From: Vicia villosa | Taxonomy: Eukaryota > Streptophyta > Magnoliopsida > Fabales > Fabaceae | Reading direction: 5' to 3' | Length of the DNA stretch: 64,000 nt | Assembly: GCF_029867415.1 (NCBI RefSeq) | Contig: NW_026706164.1 | Location: 1-64,000, forward strand | Part shown: piece after piece, positions 12,087 to 23,342 of the stretch | Numbering within the stretch: position 1 is the stretch's first letter | Layout of the letters: the number at the start of each line of letters is the position of its first letter | The notes under the pieces: model-generated | The model's database searches: none | Told to the model about the DNA's origin: nothing | Seen by the model: only the letters and a program-made list of their open reading frames with translations | Made by a program: the position numbers and the translations under genes

Positions 12087-12392
12087 ATTTTTGTGAGTTG
12101 TAGGTTGTTGAATAAAAACTGAAAGGTAAATTATCAAAATGCATTCCATTAATAATTTGTATCAAAGATCTCAAATTTAAAAGATCTCAAAATTATAAAA
12201 TTAGATATTTTTTTTATTTGTATTTTAATTAGGGTAACCATTAAAATTATTTTATTTATTTAAGGGTAATGGTTTTTTAGTTGAATTTTTTTAAATAATA
12301 TAAATAATTTTAGATTAATTACAAATTCTTACAAGCAAAACTTATCATTCGTAGAGTACGAGAGTATTCTTGCCCAAAATCTTGCCCAAAAA

Positions 12393-12429
12393 CAAAAGAC
12401 AATTTAAAAGGAGAATAAATTGTCTTTTG
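12393..12429. repeat. Perfect 14-bp inverted repeat near the monomer start (representative copy)
   Basis: CAAAAGACAATTTA (12393-12406) and TAAATTGTCTTTTG (12416-12429) are exact reverse complements around a 9-nt spacer. The hairpin lies about 40 bp into the unit. It is perfect in the central monomers. In the diverged copies (for example near 9504, 1397 and 21080) the right arm reads TGAATTGTCTTCTG, with two mismatches. Confidence 0.7.
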
Positions 12430-15400
12430 TGTTTCACAATCATCCTGCCTTAAACAGGAATACAGAAGATACAGAACCTAGAAAAATTAAAATGTCTTAA
12501 ATAGGAAACAGAGGATACAAAACTTATAAAAAATTAAAAGTTAAAATATCTCCTATAATTCTCCATTTCCAAAATATAGTTTTGATAAACCTCACTATAT
12601 TTTTTAGTTCTTTTATCCCGATCTTTTACTCTGCTTTTATGAAGTTTTCACCATAATGCAACAGAAGAACAGACGTGGCAGAAAACACATGACATGTCCA
12701 GATTTGAATGAATAATCTCTCTTCTTCTCAATTAATATTTATAAGGAAGACAGTTCAGCAGACTCTGCCTCCAAAAAAAATTAATTTTATGTTGCTATAT
12801 AAATAGGTGAAAATACTTTTTATGTTTTTATTTATTTATCATAGACTAATATTTATTTCACCACATTTTTTTTAACCATATTTTTTATATAGTCTGATTG
12901 AAAAAATGTGTGCGTTTAGTGGAAAATTGTTTGAAAGATAGTTGACTCTCTGCTGTATAACTAGACTTGTTTGAAATAAAATATTTTTGAGTTTAGTGGA
13001 AAATTGTAATCTGATTTTTTTTTCTATCTCCCTCTCTAAAAATGCAATCTCTTTCATTTTACATTTCTCACATTTTTTGTATTTTTATATTTGAATTTTT
13101 AAGGTGGGATATTTGTTTTATCTTATTGTGTATATTTTAAATTATTTTGAATATTTCTTTAATATTGATATTTTATTTTTATTTAAATTATATAATTTCT
13201 TTTCATAATATAATTCTTTTAATTTATTTGTGGGTGATTCTTTTTATAATATTCATTATAAAAAATAACAAACAAATTAGTTATGCCTTACACATCTGTA
13301 AAAAAATATCTCATGTAATTTATGAAATTTTATTTTACGGGTTTGTTTATTGTGTGGCCGAGACTCAACTGTTGTCACCATGTTTTCTTATTTTCTCAAT
13401 AGAACAATCATGATTATTCATGGGAATACTTAAAGAGATAAACACTTTTCTGTGTAATAAAACACAAAGATAATGTAGTTCTCCATTATAAAAAAATAAA
13501 GAGAAAAAAACATGTTGTTAGACACATGTTTTTATTTTTGTGAGTTGTAGGTTGTTGAATAAAAACTGAAAGGTAAATTATCAAAATGCATTCCATTAAT
13601 AATTTGTATCAAAGATCTCAAATTTAAAAGATCTCAAAATTATAAAATTAGATATTTTTTTTATTTGTATTTTAATTAGGGTAACCATTAAAATTATTTT
13701 ATTTATTTAAGGGTAATGGTTTTTTAGTTGAATTTTTTTAAATAATATAAATAATTTTAGATTAATTACAAATTCTTACAAGCAAAACTTATCATTCGTA
13801 GAGTACGAGAGTATTCTTGCCCAAAATCTTGCCCAAAAACAAAAGACAATTTAAAAGGAGAATAAATTGTCTTTTGTGTTTCACAATCATCCTGCCTTAA
13901 ACAGGAATACAGAAGATACAGAACCTAGAAAAATTAAAATGTCTTAAATAGGAAACAGAGGATACAAAACTTATAAAAAATTAAAAGTTAAAATATCTCC
14001 TATAATTCTCCATTTCCAAAATATAGTTTTGATAAACCTCACTATATTTTTTAGTTCTTTTATCCCGATCTTTTACTCTGCTTTTATGAAGTTTTCACCA
14101 TAATGCAACAGAAGAACAGACGTGGCAGAAAACACATGACATGTCCAGATTTGAATGAATAATCTCTCTTCTTCTCAATTAATATTTATAAGGAAGACAG
14201 TTCAGCAGACTCTGCCTCCAAAAAAAATTAATTTTATGTTGCTATATAAATAGGTGAAAATACTTTTTATGTTTTTATTTATTTATCATAGACTAATATT
14301 TATTTCACCACATTTTTTTTAACCATATTTTTTATATAGTCTGATTGAAAAAATGTGTGCGTTTAGTGGAAAATTGTTTGAAAGATAGTTGACTCTCTGC
14401 TGTATAACTAGACTTGTTTGAAATAAAATATTTTTGAGTTTAGTGGAAAATTGTAATCTGATTTTTTTTTCTATCTCCCTCTCTAAAAATGCAATCTCTT
14501 TCATTTTACATTTCTCACATTTTTTGTATTTTTATATTTGAATTTTTAAGGTGGGATATTTGTTTTATCTTATTGTGTATATTTTAAATTATTTTGAATA
14601 TTTCTTTAATATTGATATTTTATTTTTATTTAAATTATATAATTTCTTTTCATAATATAATTCTTTTAATTTATTTGTGGGTGATTCTTTTTATAATATT
14701 CATTATAAAAAATAACAAACAAATTAGTTATGCCTTACACATCTGTAAAAAAATATCTCATGTAATTTATGAAATTTTATTTTACGGGTTTGTTTATTGT
14801 GTGGCCGAGACTCAACTGTTGTCACCATGTTTTCTTATTTTCTCAATAGAACAATCATGATTATTCATGGGAATACTTAAAGAGATAAACACTTTTCTGT
14901 GTAATAAAACACAAAGATAATGTAGTTCTCCATTATAAAAAAATAAAGAGAAAAAAACATGTTGTTAGACACATGTTTTTATTTTTGTGAGTTGTAGGTT
15001 GTTGAATAAAAACTGAAAGGTAAATTATCAAAATGCATTCCATTAATAATTTGTATCAAAGATCTCAAATTTAAAAGATCTCAAAATTATAAAATTAGAT
15101 ATTTTTTTTATTTGTATTTTAATTAGGGTAACCATTAAAATTATTTTATTTATTTAAGGGTAATGGTTTTTTAGTTGAATTTTTTTAAATAATATAAATA
15201 ATTTTAGATTAATTACAAATTCTTACAAGCAAAACTTATCATTCGTAGAGTACGAGAGTATTCTTGCCCAAAATCTTGCCCAAAAACAAAAGACAATTTA
15301 AAAGGAGAATAAATTGTCTTTTGTGTTTCACAATCATCCTGCCTTAAACAGGAATACAGAAGATACAGAACCTAGAAAAATTAAAATGTCTTAAATAGGA

Positions 15401-18400
15401 AACAGAGGATACAAAACTTATAAAAAATTAAAAGTTAAAATATCTCCTATAATTCTCCATTTCCAAAATATAGTTTTGATAAACCTCACTATATTTTTTA
15501 GTTCTTTTATCCCGATCTTTTACTCTGCTTTTATGAAGTTTTCACCATAATGCAACAGAAGAACAGACGTGGCAGAAAACACATGACATGTCCAGATTTG
15601 AATGAATAATCTCTCTTCTTCTCAATTAATATTTATAAGGAAGACAGTTCAGCAGACTCTGCCTCCAAAAAAAATTAATTTTATGTTGCTATATAAATAG
15701 GTGAAAATACTTTTTATGTTTTTATTTATTTATCATAGACTAATATTTATTTCACCACATTTTTTTTAACCATATTTTTTATATAGTCTGATTGAAAAAA
15801 TGTGTGCGTTTAGTGGAAAATTGTTTGAAAGATAGTTGACTCTCTGCTGTATAACTAGACTTGTTTGAAATAAAATATTTTTGAGTTTAGTGGAAAATTG
15901 TAATCTGATTTTTTTTTCTATCTCCCTCTCTAAAAATGCAATCTCTTTCATTTTACATTTCTCACATTTTTTGTATTTTTATATTTGAATTTTTAAGGTG
16001 GGATATTTGTTTTATCTTATTGTGTATATTTTAAATTATTTTGAATATTTCTTTAATATTGATATTTTATTTTTATTTAAATTATATAATTTCTTTTCAT
16101 AATATAATTCTTTTAATTTATTTGTGGGTGATTCTTTTTATAATATTCATTATAAAAAATAACAAACAAATTAGTTATGCCTTACACATCTGTAAAAAAA
16201 TATCTCATGTAATTTATGAAATTTTATTTTACGGGTTTGTTTATTGTGTGGCCGAGACTCAACTGTTGTCACCATGTTTTCTTATTTTCTCAATAGAACA
16301 ATCATGATTATTCATGGGAATACTTAAAGAGATAAACACTTTTCTGTGTAATAAAACACAAAGATAATGTAGTTCTCCATTATAAAAAAATAAAGAGAAA
16401 AAAACATGTTGTTAGACACATGTTTTTATTTTTGTGAGTTGTAGGTTGTTGAATAAAAACTGAAAGGTAAATTATCAAAATGCATTCCATTAATAATTTG
16501 TATCAAAGATCTCAAATTTAAAAGATCTCAAAATTATAAAATTAGATATTTTTTTTATTTGTATTTTAATTAGGGTAACCATTAAAATTATTTTATTTAT
16601 TTAAGGGTAATGGTTTTTTAGTTGAATTTTTTTAAAATAATATAAATAATTTTAGATTAATTACAAATTCTTACAAGCAAAACTTATCATTCGTAGAGTA
16701 CGAGAGTATTCTTGCCCAAAATCTTGCCCAAAAACAAAAGACAATTTAAAAGGAGAATAAATTGTCTTTTGTGTTTCACAATCATCCTGCCTTAAACAGG
16801 AATACAGAAGATACAGAACCTAGAAAAATTAAAATGTCTTAAATAGGAAACAGAGGATACAAAACTTATAAAAAATTAAAAGTTAAAATATCTCCTATAA
16901 TTCTCCATTTCCAAAATATAGTTTTGATAAACCTCACTATATTTTTTAGTTCTTTTATCCCGATCTTTTACTCTGCTTTTATGAAGTTTTCACCATAATG
17001 CAACAGAAGAACAGACGTGGCAGAAAACACATGACATGTCCAGATTTGAATGAATAATCTCTCTTCTTCTCAATTAATATTTATAAGGAAGACAGTTCAG
17101 CAGACTCTGCCTCCAAAAAAAATTAATTTTATGTTGCTATATAAATAGGTGAAAATACTTTTTATGTTTTTATTTATTTATCATAGACTAATATTTATTT
17201 CACCACATTTTTTTTAACCATATTTTTTATATAGTCTGATTGAAAAAATGTGTGCGTTTAGTGGAAAATTGTTTGAAAGATAGTTGACTCTCTGCTGTAT
17301 AACTAGACTTGTTTGAAATAAAATATTTTTGAGTTTAGTGGAAAATTGTAATCTGATTTTTTTTTCTATCTCCCTCTCTAAAAATGCAATCTCTTTCATT
17401 TTACATTTCTCACATTTTTTGTATTTTTATATTTGAATTTTTAAGGTGGGATATTTGTTTTATCTTATTGTGTATATTTTAAATTATTTTGAATATTTCT
17501 TTAATATTGATATTTTATTTTTATTTAAATTATATAATTTCTTTTCATAATATAATTCTTTTAATTTATTTGTGGGTGATTCTTTTTATAATATTCATTA
17601 TAAAAAATAACAAACAAATTAGTTATGCCTTACACATCTGTAAAAAAATATCTCATGTAATTTATGAAATTTTATTTTACGGGTTTGTTTATTGTGTGGC
17701 CGAGACTCAACTGTTGTCACCATGTTTTCTTATTTTCTCAATAGAACAATCATGATTATTCATGGGAATACTTAAAGAGATAAACACTTTTCTGTGTAAT
17801 AAAACACAAAGATAATGTAGTTCTCCATTATAAAAAAATAAAGAGAAAAAAACATGTTGTTAGACACATGTTTTTATTTTTGTGAGTTGTAGGTTGTTGA
17901 ATAAAAACTGAAAGGTAAATTATCAAAATGCATTCCATTAATAATTTGTATCAAAGATCTCAAATTTAAAAGATCTCAAAATTATAAAATTAGATATTTT
18001 TTTTATTTGTATTTTAATTAGGGTAACCATTAAAATTATTTTATTTATTTAAGGGTAATGGTTTTTTAGTTGAATTTTTTTAAATAATATAAATAATTTT
18101 AGATTAATTACAAATTCTTACAAGCAAAACTTATCATTCGTAGAGTACGAGAGTATTCTTGCCCAAAATCTTGCCCAAAAACAAAAGACAATTTAAAAGG
18201 AGAATAAATTGTCTTTTGTGTTTCACAATCATCCTGCCTTAAACAGGAATACAGAAGATACAGAACCTAGAAAAATTAAAATGTCTTAAATAGGAAACAG
18301 AGGATACAAAACTTATAAAAAATTAAAAGTTAAAATATCTCCTATAATTCTCCATTTCCAAAATATAGTTTTGATAAACCTCACTATATTTTTTAGTTCT

Positions 18401-21400
18401 TTTATCCCGATCTTTTACTCTGCTTTTATGAAGTTTTCACCATAATGCAACAGAAGAACAGACGTGGCAGAAAACACATGACATGTCCAGATTTGAATGA
18501 ATAATCTCTCTTCTTCTCAATTAATATTTATAAGGAAGACAGTTCAGCAGACTCTGCCTCCAAAAAAAATTAATTTTATGTTGCTATATAAATAGGTGAA
18601 AATACTTTTTATGTTTTTATTTATTTATCATAGACTAATATTTATTTCACCACATTTTTTTTAACCATATTTTTTATATAGTCTGATTGAAAAAATGTGT
18701 GCGTTTAGTGGAAAATTGTTTGAAAGATAGTTGACTCTCTGCTGTATAACTAGACTTGTTTGAAATAAAATATTTTTGAGTTTAGTGGAAAATTGTAATC
18801 TGATTTTTTTTTCTATCTCCCTCTCTAAAAATGCAATCTCTTTCATTTTACATTTCTCACATTTTTTGTATTTTTATATTTGAATTTTTAAGGTGGGATA
18901 TTTGTTTTATCTTATTGTGTATATTTTAAATTATTTTGAATATTTCTTTAATATTGATATTTTATTTTTATTTAAATTATATAATTTCTTTTCATAATAT
19001 AATTCTTTTAATTTATTTGTGGGTGATTCTTTTTATAATATTCATTATAAAAAATAACAAACAAATTAGTTATGCCTTACACATCTGTAAAAAAATATCT
19101 CATGTAATTTATGAAATTTTATTTTACGGGTTTGTTTATTGTGTGGCCGAGACTCAACTGTTGTCACCATGTTTTCTTATTTTCTCAATAGAACAATCAT
19201 GATTATTCATGGGAATACTTAAAGAGATAAACACTTTTCTGTGTAATAAAACACAAAGATAATGTAGTTCTCCATTATAAAAAAATAAAGAGAAAAAAAC
19301 ATGTTGTTAGACACATGTTTTTATTTTTGTGAGTTGTAGGTTGTTGAATAAAAACTGAAAGGTAAATTATCAAAATGCATTCCATTAATAATTTGTATCA
19401 AAGATCTCAAATTTAAAAGATCTCAAAATTATAAAATTAGATATTTTTTTTATTTGTATTTTAATTAGGGTAACCATTAAAATTATTTTATTTATTTAAG
19501 GGTAATGGTTTTTTAGTTGAATTTTTTTAAATAATATAAATAATTTTAGATTAATTACAAATTCTTACAAGCAAAACTTATCATTCGTAGAGTACGAGAG
19601 TATTCTTGCCCAAAATCTTGCCCAAAAACAAAAGACAATTTAAAAGGAGAATAAATTGTCTTTTGTGTTTCACAATCATCCTGCCTTAAACAGGAATACA
19701 GAAGATACAGAACCTAGAAAAATTAAAATGTCTTAAATAGGAAACAGAGGATACAAAACTTATAAAAAATTAAAAGTTAAAATATCTCCTATAATTCTCC
19801 ATTTCCAAAATATAGTTTTGATAAACCTCACTATATTTTTTAGTTCTTTTATCCCGATCTTTTACTCTGCTTTTCTGAAGTTTTCACCATAATGCAACAG
19901 AAGAACAGACGTGGCAGAAAACACATGACATGTCCAGATTTGAATGAATAATCTCTCTTCTTCTCAATTAATATTTATAAGGAAGACAGTTCAGCAGACT
20001 CTGCCTCCAAAAAAAATTAATTTTATGTTGCTATATAAATAGGTGAAAATACTTTTTATGTTTTTATTTATTTATCATAGACTAATATTTATTTCACCAC
20101 ATTTTTTTTAACCATATTTTTTATATAGTCTGATTGAAAAAATGTGTGCGTTTAGTGGAAAATTGTTTGAAAGATAGTTGACTCTCTGCTGTATAACTAG
20201 ACTTGTTTGAAATAAAATATTTTTGAGTTTAGTGGAAAATTGTAATCTGATTTTTTTTTCTATCTCCCTCTCTAAAAATGCAATCTCTTTCATTTTACAT
20301 TTCTCACATTTTTTGTATTTTTATATTTGAATTTTTAAGGTGGGATATTTGTTTTATCTTATTGTGTATATTTTAAATTATTTTGAATATTTCTTTAATA
20401 TTGATATTTTATTTTTATTTAAATTATATAATTTCTTTTCATAATATAATTCTTTTAATTTATTTGTGGGTGATTCTTTTTATAATATTCATTATAAAAA
20501 ATAACAAACAAATTAGTTATGCCTTACACATCTGTAAAAAAATATCTCATGTAATTTATGAAATTTTATTTTACGGGTTTGTTTATTGTGTGGCCGAGAC
20601 TTAATTGTTGTCACCATGTTTTCTTATTTTCTCAATAGAACAATCATGATTATTCGTGGGAATACTTAAAGAGATAAACACTTTTCTGTGTATTAAAACA
20701 CAAAGATAATGTAGTTCTCCATTATAAAAAAATAAAGAGAAAAAAACATGTTGTTAGACACATGTTTTTATTTTTGTGAGTTGTAGGTTGTTGAATAAAA
20801 ACTGAAAGGTAAATTATCAAAATGTATTCCATTAATAATTTGTATCAAAGATCTCAAATTTAAAAGATCTCAAAATTATAAAATTAGATATATTTTTTTT
20901 ATTTGTATTTTAATTAGGGTAACCATTAAAATTATTTTATTTATTTAAGGATAATGGTTTTTTAGTTCAATTTTTTTAAATAATATAAATAATTTTAGAT
21001 TATTTACAATTTTTTACAAGCAAAACTTATCATTCATAAAGTACGAGAGTATTCTTTCCCAAAATCTTGCCCAAAAACAAAAGACAATTTAAAAGGATAA
21101 TGAATTGTCTTCTGTGTTTCACAATCATCCTGCCTTAAACAGGAATACAGAAGATACAGAACCTATAAAAATTAAAATGTCTTAAATAGGAAACAGAGGA
21201 TACAAAACTTATAAAAAAATTAAAAGTTAAAATATCTCCTATTATTCTCCATTTCCAAAATATAGTTTTGATAAACCTCACTATATTTTTGAGTTTTTTT
21301 ATCCCTATCTTTTTCTCTGCTTTTGTGAAGTTTTCACCATAATGCAACAGAAGAACAGACGTGGCAGAAAACACATGACATGTCCAGATTTGAATGAATA

Positions 21401-21783
21401 ATCTCTCTTCTTCTCAATTAATATTTATAAGGAAGACAGTTCAGCAGACTCTGCCTCCAAAAAAAATTAATTTTATGTTGCTATATAAATAGGTGAAAAT
21501 TATTTTTATGTTTTTATTTATTTATCATAGACTAATATTTATTTCACCACATTTTTTTTAACCATATTTTTTATATAGTCTGATTGAAAAAATGTGTGCG
21601 TTTAGTGGAAAATTGTTTGAAAGATAGTTGACTCTCTGCTGTATAACTAGACTTGTTTGAAATAAAATATTTTTGAGTTTAGTGGAAAATTGAAATCTAA
21701 TTTTTTTTTCTATCTCCCTCTCTAAAAATGCAATCTCTAAAAAATGTTTTTAGAAATAAATAATAATTGAATTTCAAGAGAGG

Positions 21784-23031
21784 ATGGGACGAGGGAGGCC
21801 GAAAAAACCGGTTCCACCGCCGCCGGAATCTGCGAAGATTGCTACGCCTGAGAAGATAGTCACGCATATGAAAGGTAACCCAAATGACGCCAAAGGAGAA
21901 CACTTAGCTAGCTCCAGCTCGGGGTGTGCAACCTTGAGTGAGAGCATCCCATCTATTAGCCTTCTACCAAAACCTAAATCGACAACAGATCCAGGCCCCA
22001 AAATCGAAGAAGAGAGGAAGCTTTGGGTTGACGTTCTGAATGACAACCATAACCCAGCCAAAGGGAGATCCATGAAGTTCATTGCGCCGAAGATAGTTAA
22101 AGGAACAGTAGAAGTTGACATCACCGTTGACGACATTGCCTCAGAGGTTGATTTCTGGTCTTCATCTCTCATACTGTATGTCATTGGAGGTGACCTAAGT
22201 ATGAATGGTTTGAAAGGCTTTATGACCAAAACGTGGAATTTTGTCAAGTTGCCTGATATGTACTATAACGACGAAGGATATTTTGTGCTTCGATTTCATT
22301 CCTTCAGTGATAGGGATGATGTGCTGATGAAAGGTCCCTACTCTGTCCGTAACATGCCTATCCTGATTCGTGAATGGAGTCCTGAATTCAAACTGAAGGA
22401 TGATTTTCTTCGCACACTACCTATTTGGGTCAAACTACCACAACTCCCCCTCTACCTTTGGGGAGATGTTAGCCTCAACAAAATTGGTAGTGCTTTGGGA
22501 ATACCGTTGGTTACAGATGAGTGTACAGCCAATCGTTTGCGTATCTCCTATGCTAGGATTCTTGTGGAAATGGACATCACTCAGGATCTACCTACTGAAA
22601 TTACAATTCGTGACAATGAAGGAAACAAGATGCAGCAAGTTGTTGAATATGAGTGGAAACCCCAATACTGTAAAAGATGTCAAAAGCCTGGTCATAATTG
22701 TGAGCAAGTCAAAACTAAAATAAAGCAATGGATTCCTAAAACAAAGCACACTGCAGGTGAAACGAATGACAAGAGTGACACTATCACTGGAGAGCCCAAA
22801 ATATCGCCTGTGGTATCTAAGATTGCAAAAGTGCTTGTACCGGATCCAAATAATAGTGCTAAAAGAATTGATGAGGAGCAGAAATGGCAAGAAGTGAGTA
22901 CCAGTGGGAGAGATAGAGGGAAGAGACCTCTAAATGTTGACCCTGTGGATAACTTCACATGTGAAAATGGATTTGATGCTTTGCAGATATTGAGTGACCT
23001 GCAGGCTCTCCAAGACACTGGCCAATGTTAG
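21784..23031 (+). CDS. LINE ORF1 protein (DUF4283 and zinc knuckle), intact
   Basis: This is an intact 415-residue nucleic-acid-binding protein of a plant L1. ORF1 proteins of this type coat LINE RNA in the retrotransposition particle. The N-terminus MGRGRPKKP is a basic patch also found in the second LINE here (MGRGRPKKK, read from 54228). A DUF4283-type region spans about residues 115-270, with WNFVKLPDMYYNDEGYFVLR near 150. The Cys/His knuckle CKRCQKPGHNC lies near residue 300, followed by a charged, low-complexity C-terminus. I chose the ATG at 21784 because it gives the MGRGRPKK start shared by both LINEs. The stop overlaps the ORF2 start by 7 bp. The frame is open, but the element cannot move because ORF2 is truncated. 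Confidence 0.85.
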   Translation: MGRGRPKKPVPPPPESAKIATPEKIVTHMKGNPNDAKGEHLASSSSGCATLSESIPSISLLPKPKSTTDPGPKIEEERKLWVDVLNDNHNPAKGRSMKFIAPKIVKGTVEVDITVDDIASEVDFWSSSLILYVIGGDLSMNGLKGFMTKTWNFVKLPDMYYNDEGYFVLRFHSFSDRDDVLMKGPYSVRNMPILIREWSPEFKLKDDFLRTLPIWVKLPQLPLYLWGDVSLNKIGSALGIPLVTDECTANRLRISYARILVEMDITQDLPTEITIRDNEGNKMQQVVEYEWKPQYCKRCQKPGHNCEQVKTKIKQWIPKTKHTAGETNDKSDTITGEPKISPVVSKIAKVLVPDPNNSAKRIDEEQKWQEVSTSGRDRGKRPLNVDPVDNFTCENGFDALQILSDLQALQDTGQC

Positions 23032-23342
23032 TAGCGTGGAACCTCAGGGGGCTCAATAATCAAAGCAAACTCAGGGAGATAAGCTCCCGTCTCCTAAAGC
23101 TTCGAGCTGACATTTGTATCTTGATTGAGACTCGAGTTAAACAAGATCAAGCTCCTCTGATCAGAAATAAACTCAATCTTGGAGGTAATTTTTTTGATAA
23201 TTATCAAGCTCATTATAATGGTAGAATATGGGTCCATTGGAACCCCAATAATGTTATACTTCATATGAATGCTTGCACGAGTCAATTTATTCACTTGGGA
23301 GTTTATGATAGTCATGACAATTTCAAATTCTGGCTCACTGCC
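23025..23342 (+). pseudogene. LINE ORF2, endonuclease N-terminus only
   Basis: ORF2 of a LINE encodes an apurinic-type endonuclease and reverse transcriptase. Only about the first 106 codons remain. They show the endonuclease opening LVAWNLRGLNNQSK, the conserved ETRV at about residues 38-41, and the NGRIW segment. The ATG at 23025 lies within the last codons of ORF1 (overlap ATGTTAG), which suggests coupled termination and re-initiation. Downstream of about 23343 the frame continues by chance for 33 codons into LTR sequence and stops at 23444. The catalytic GDFN and SDH motifs and all of the reverse transcriptase are gone. Confidence 0.85.

Larger units (their letters stand above)
9459..21738. 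repeat. Satellite array, segment 2 (main array, homogenised core)
   Basis: This is the longest run of the 1447-bp monomer. Units start (GAGTACGAGAG) at 9460, 10907, 12354, 13801, 15248, 16696, 18143, 19590 and 21039. Lengths are 1447 bp, except 1448 for the unit at 15248 (one extra A near 16633) and 1449 for the unit at 19590. Units from 10907 through 18143 look identical by eye apart from that A. The units at 9460 and 21039 and the end of 19590 carry variants shared with the outer, diverged copies. The last unit is cut at 21738 by a LINE. Each unit has an ACGTGGC box, a TATAAATAG box, AATAAA and two inverted repeats. I do not recognise the family. Confidence 0.95.
21739..23342 (+). mobile_element. 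L1-type LINE, 5' part only
   Basis: Satellite sequence stops at 21738 (after GCAATCTCT) and a plant L1 begins with a short 5' UTR of about 45 bp. A complete ORF1 and the first about 106 codons of ORF2 follow. At about 23343 the endonuclease frame runs into the truncated LTR of LARD-1. The rest of ORF2, the 3' end and poly(A) are missing, so no TSD can be seen. Unusually for a LINE fragment, the 5' end survives and the 3' end is gone, which points to a later deletion rather than 5' truncation at insertion. Confidence 0.88.

Noticed and set aside
12354..13800. Satellite monomer as a tandem Helitron
   Set aside because: A hairpin is present, but there is no CTRR end shortly after it on either strand and no TC start in a matching position.
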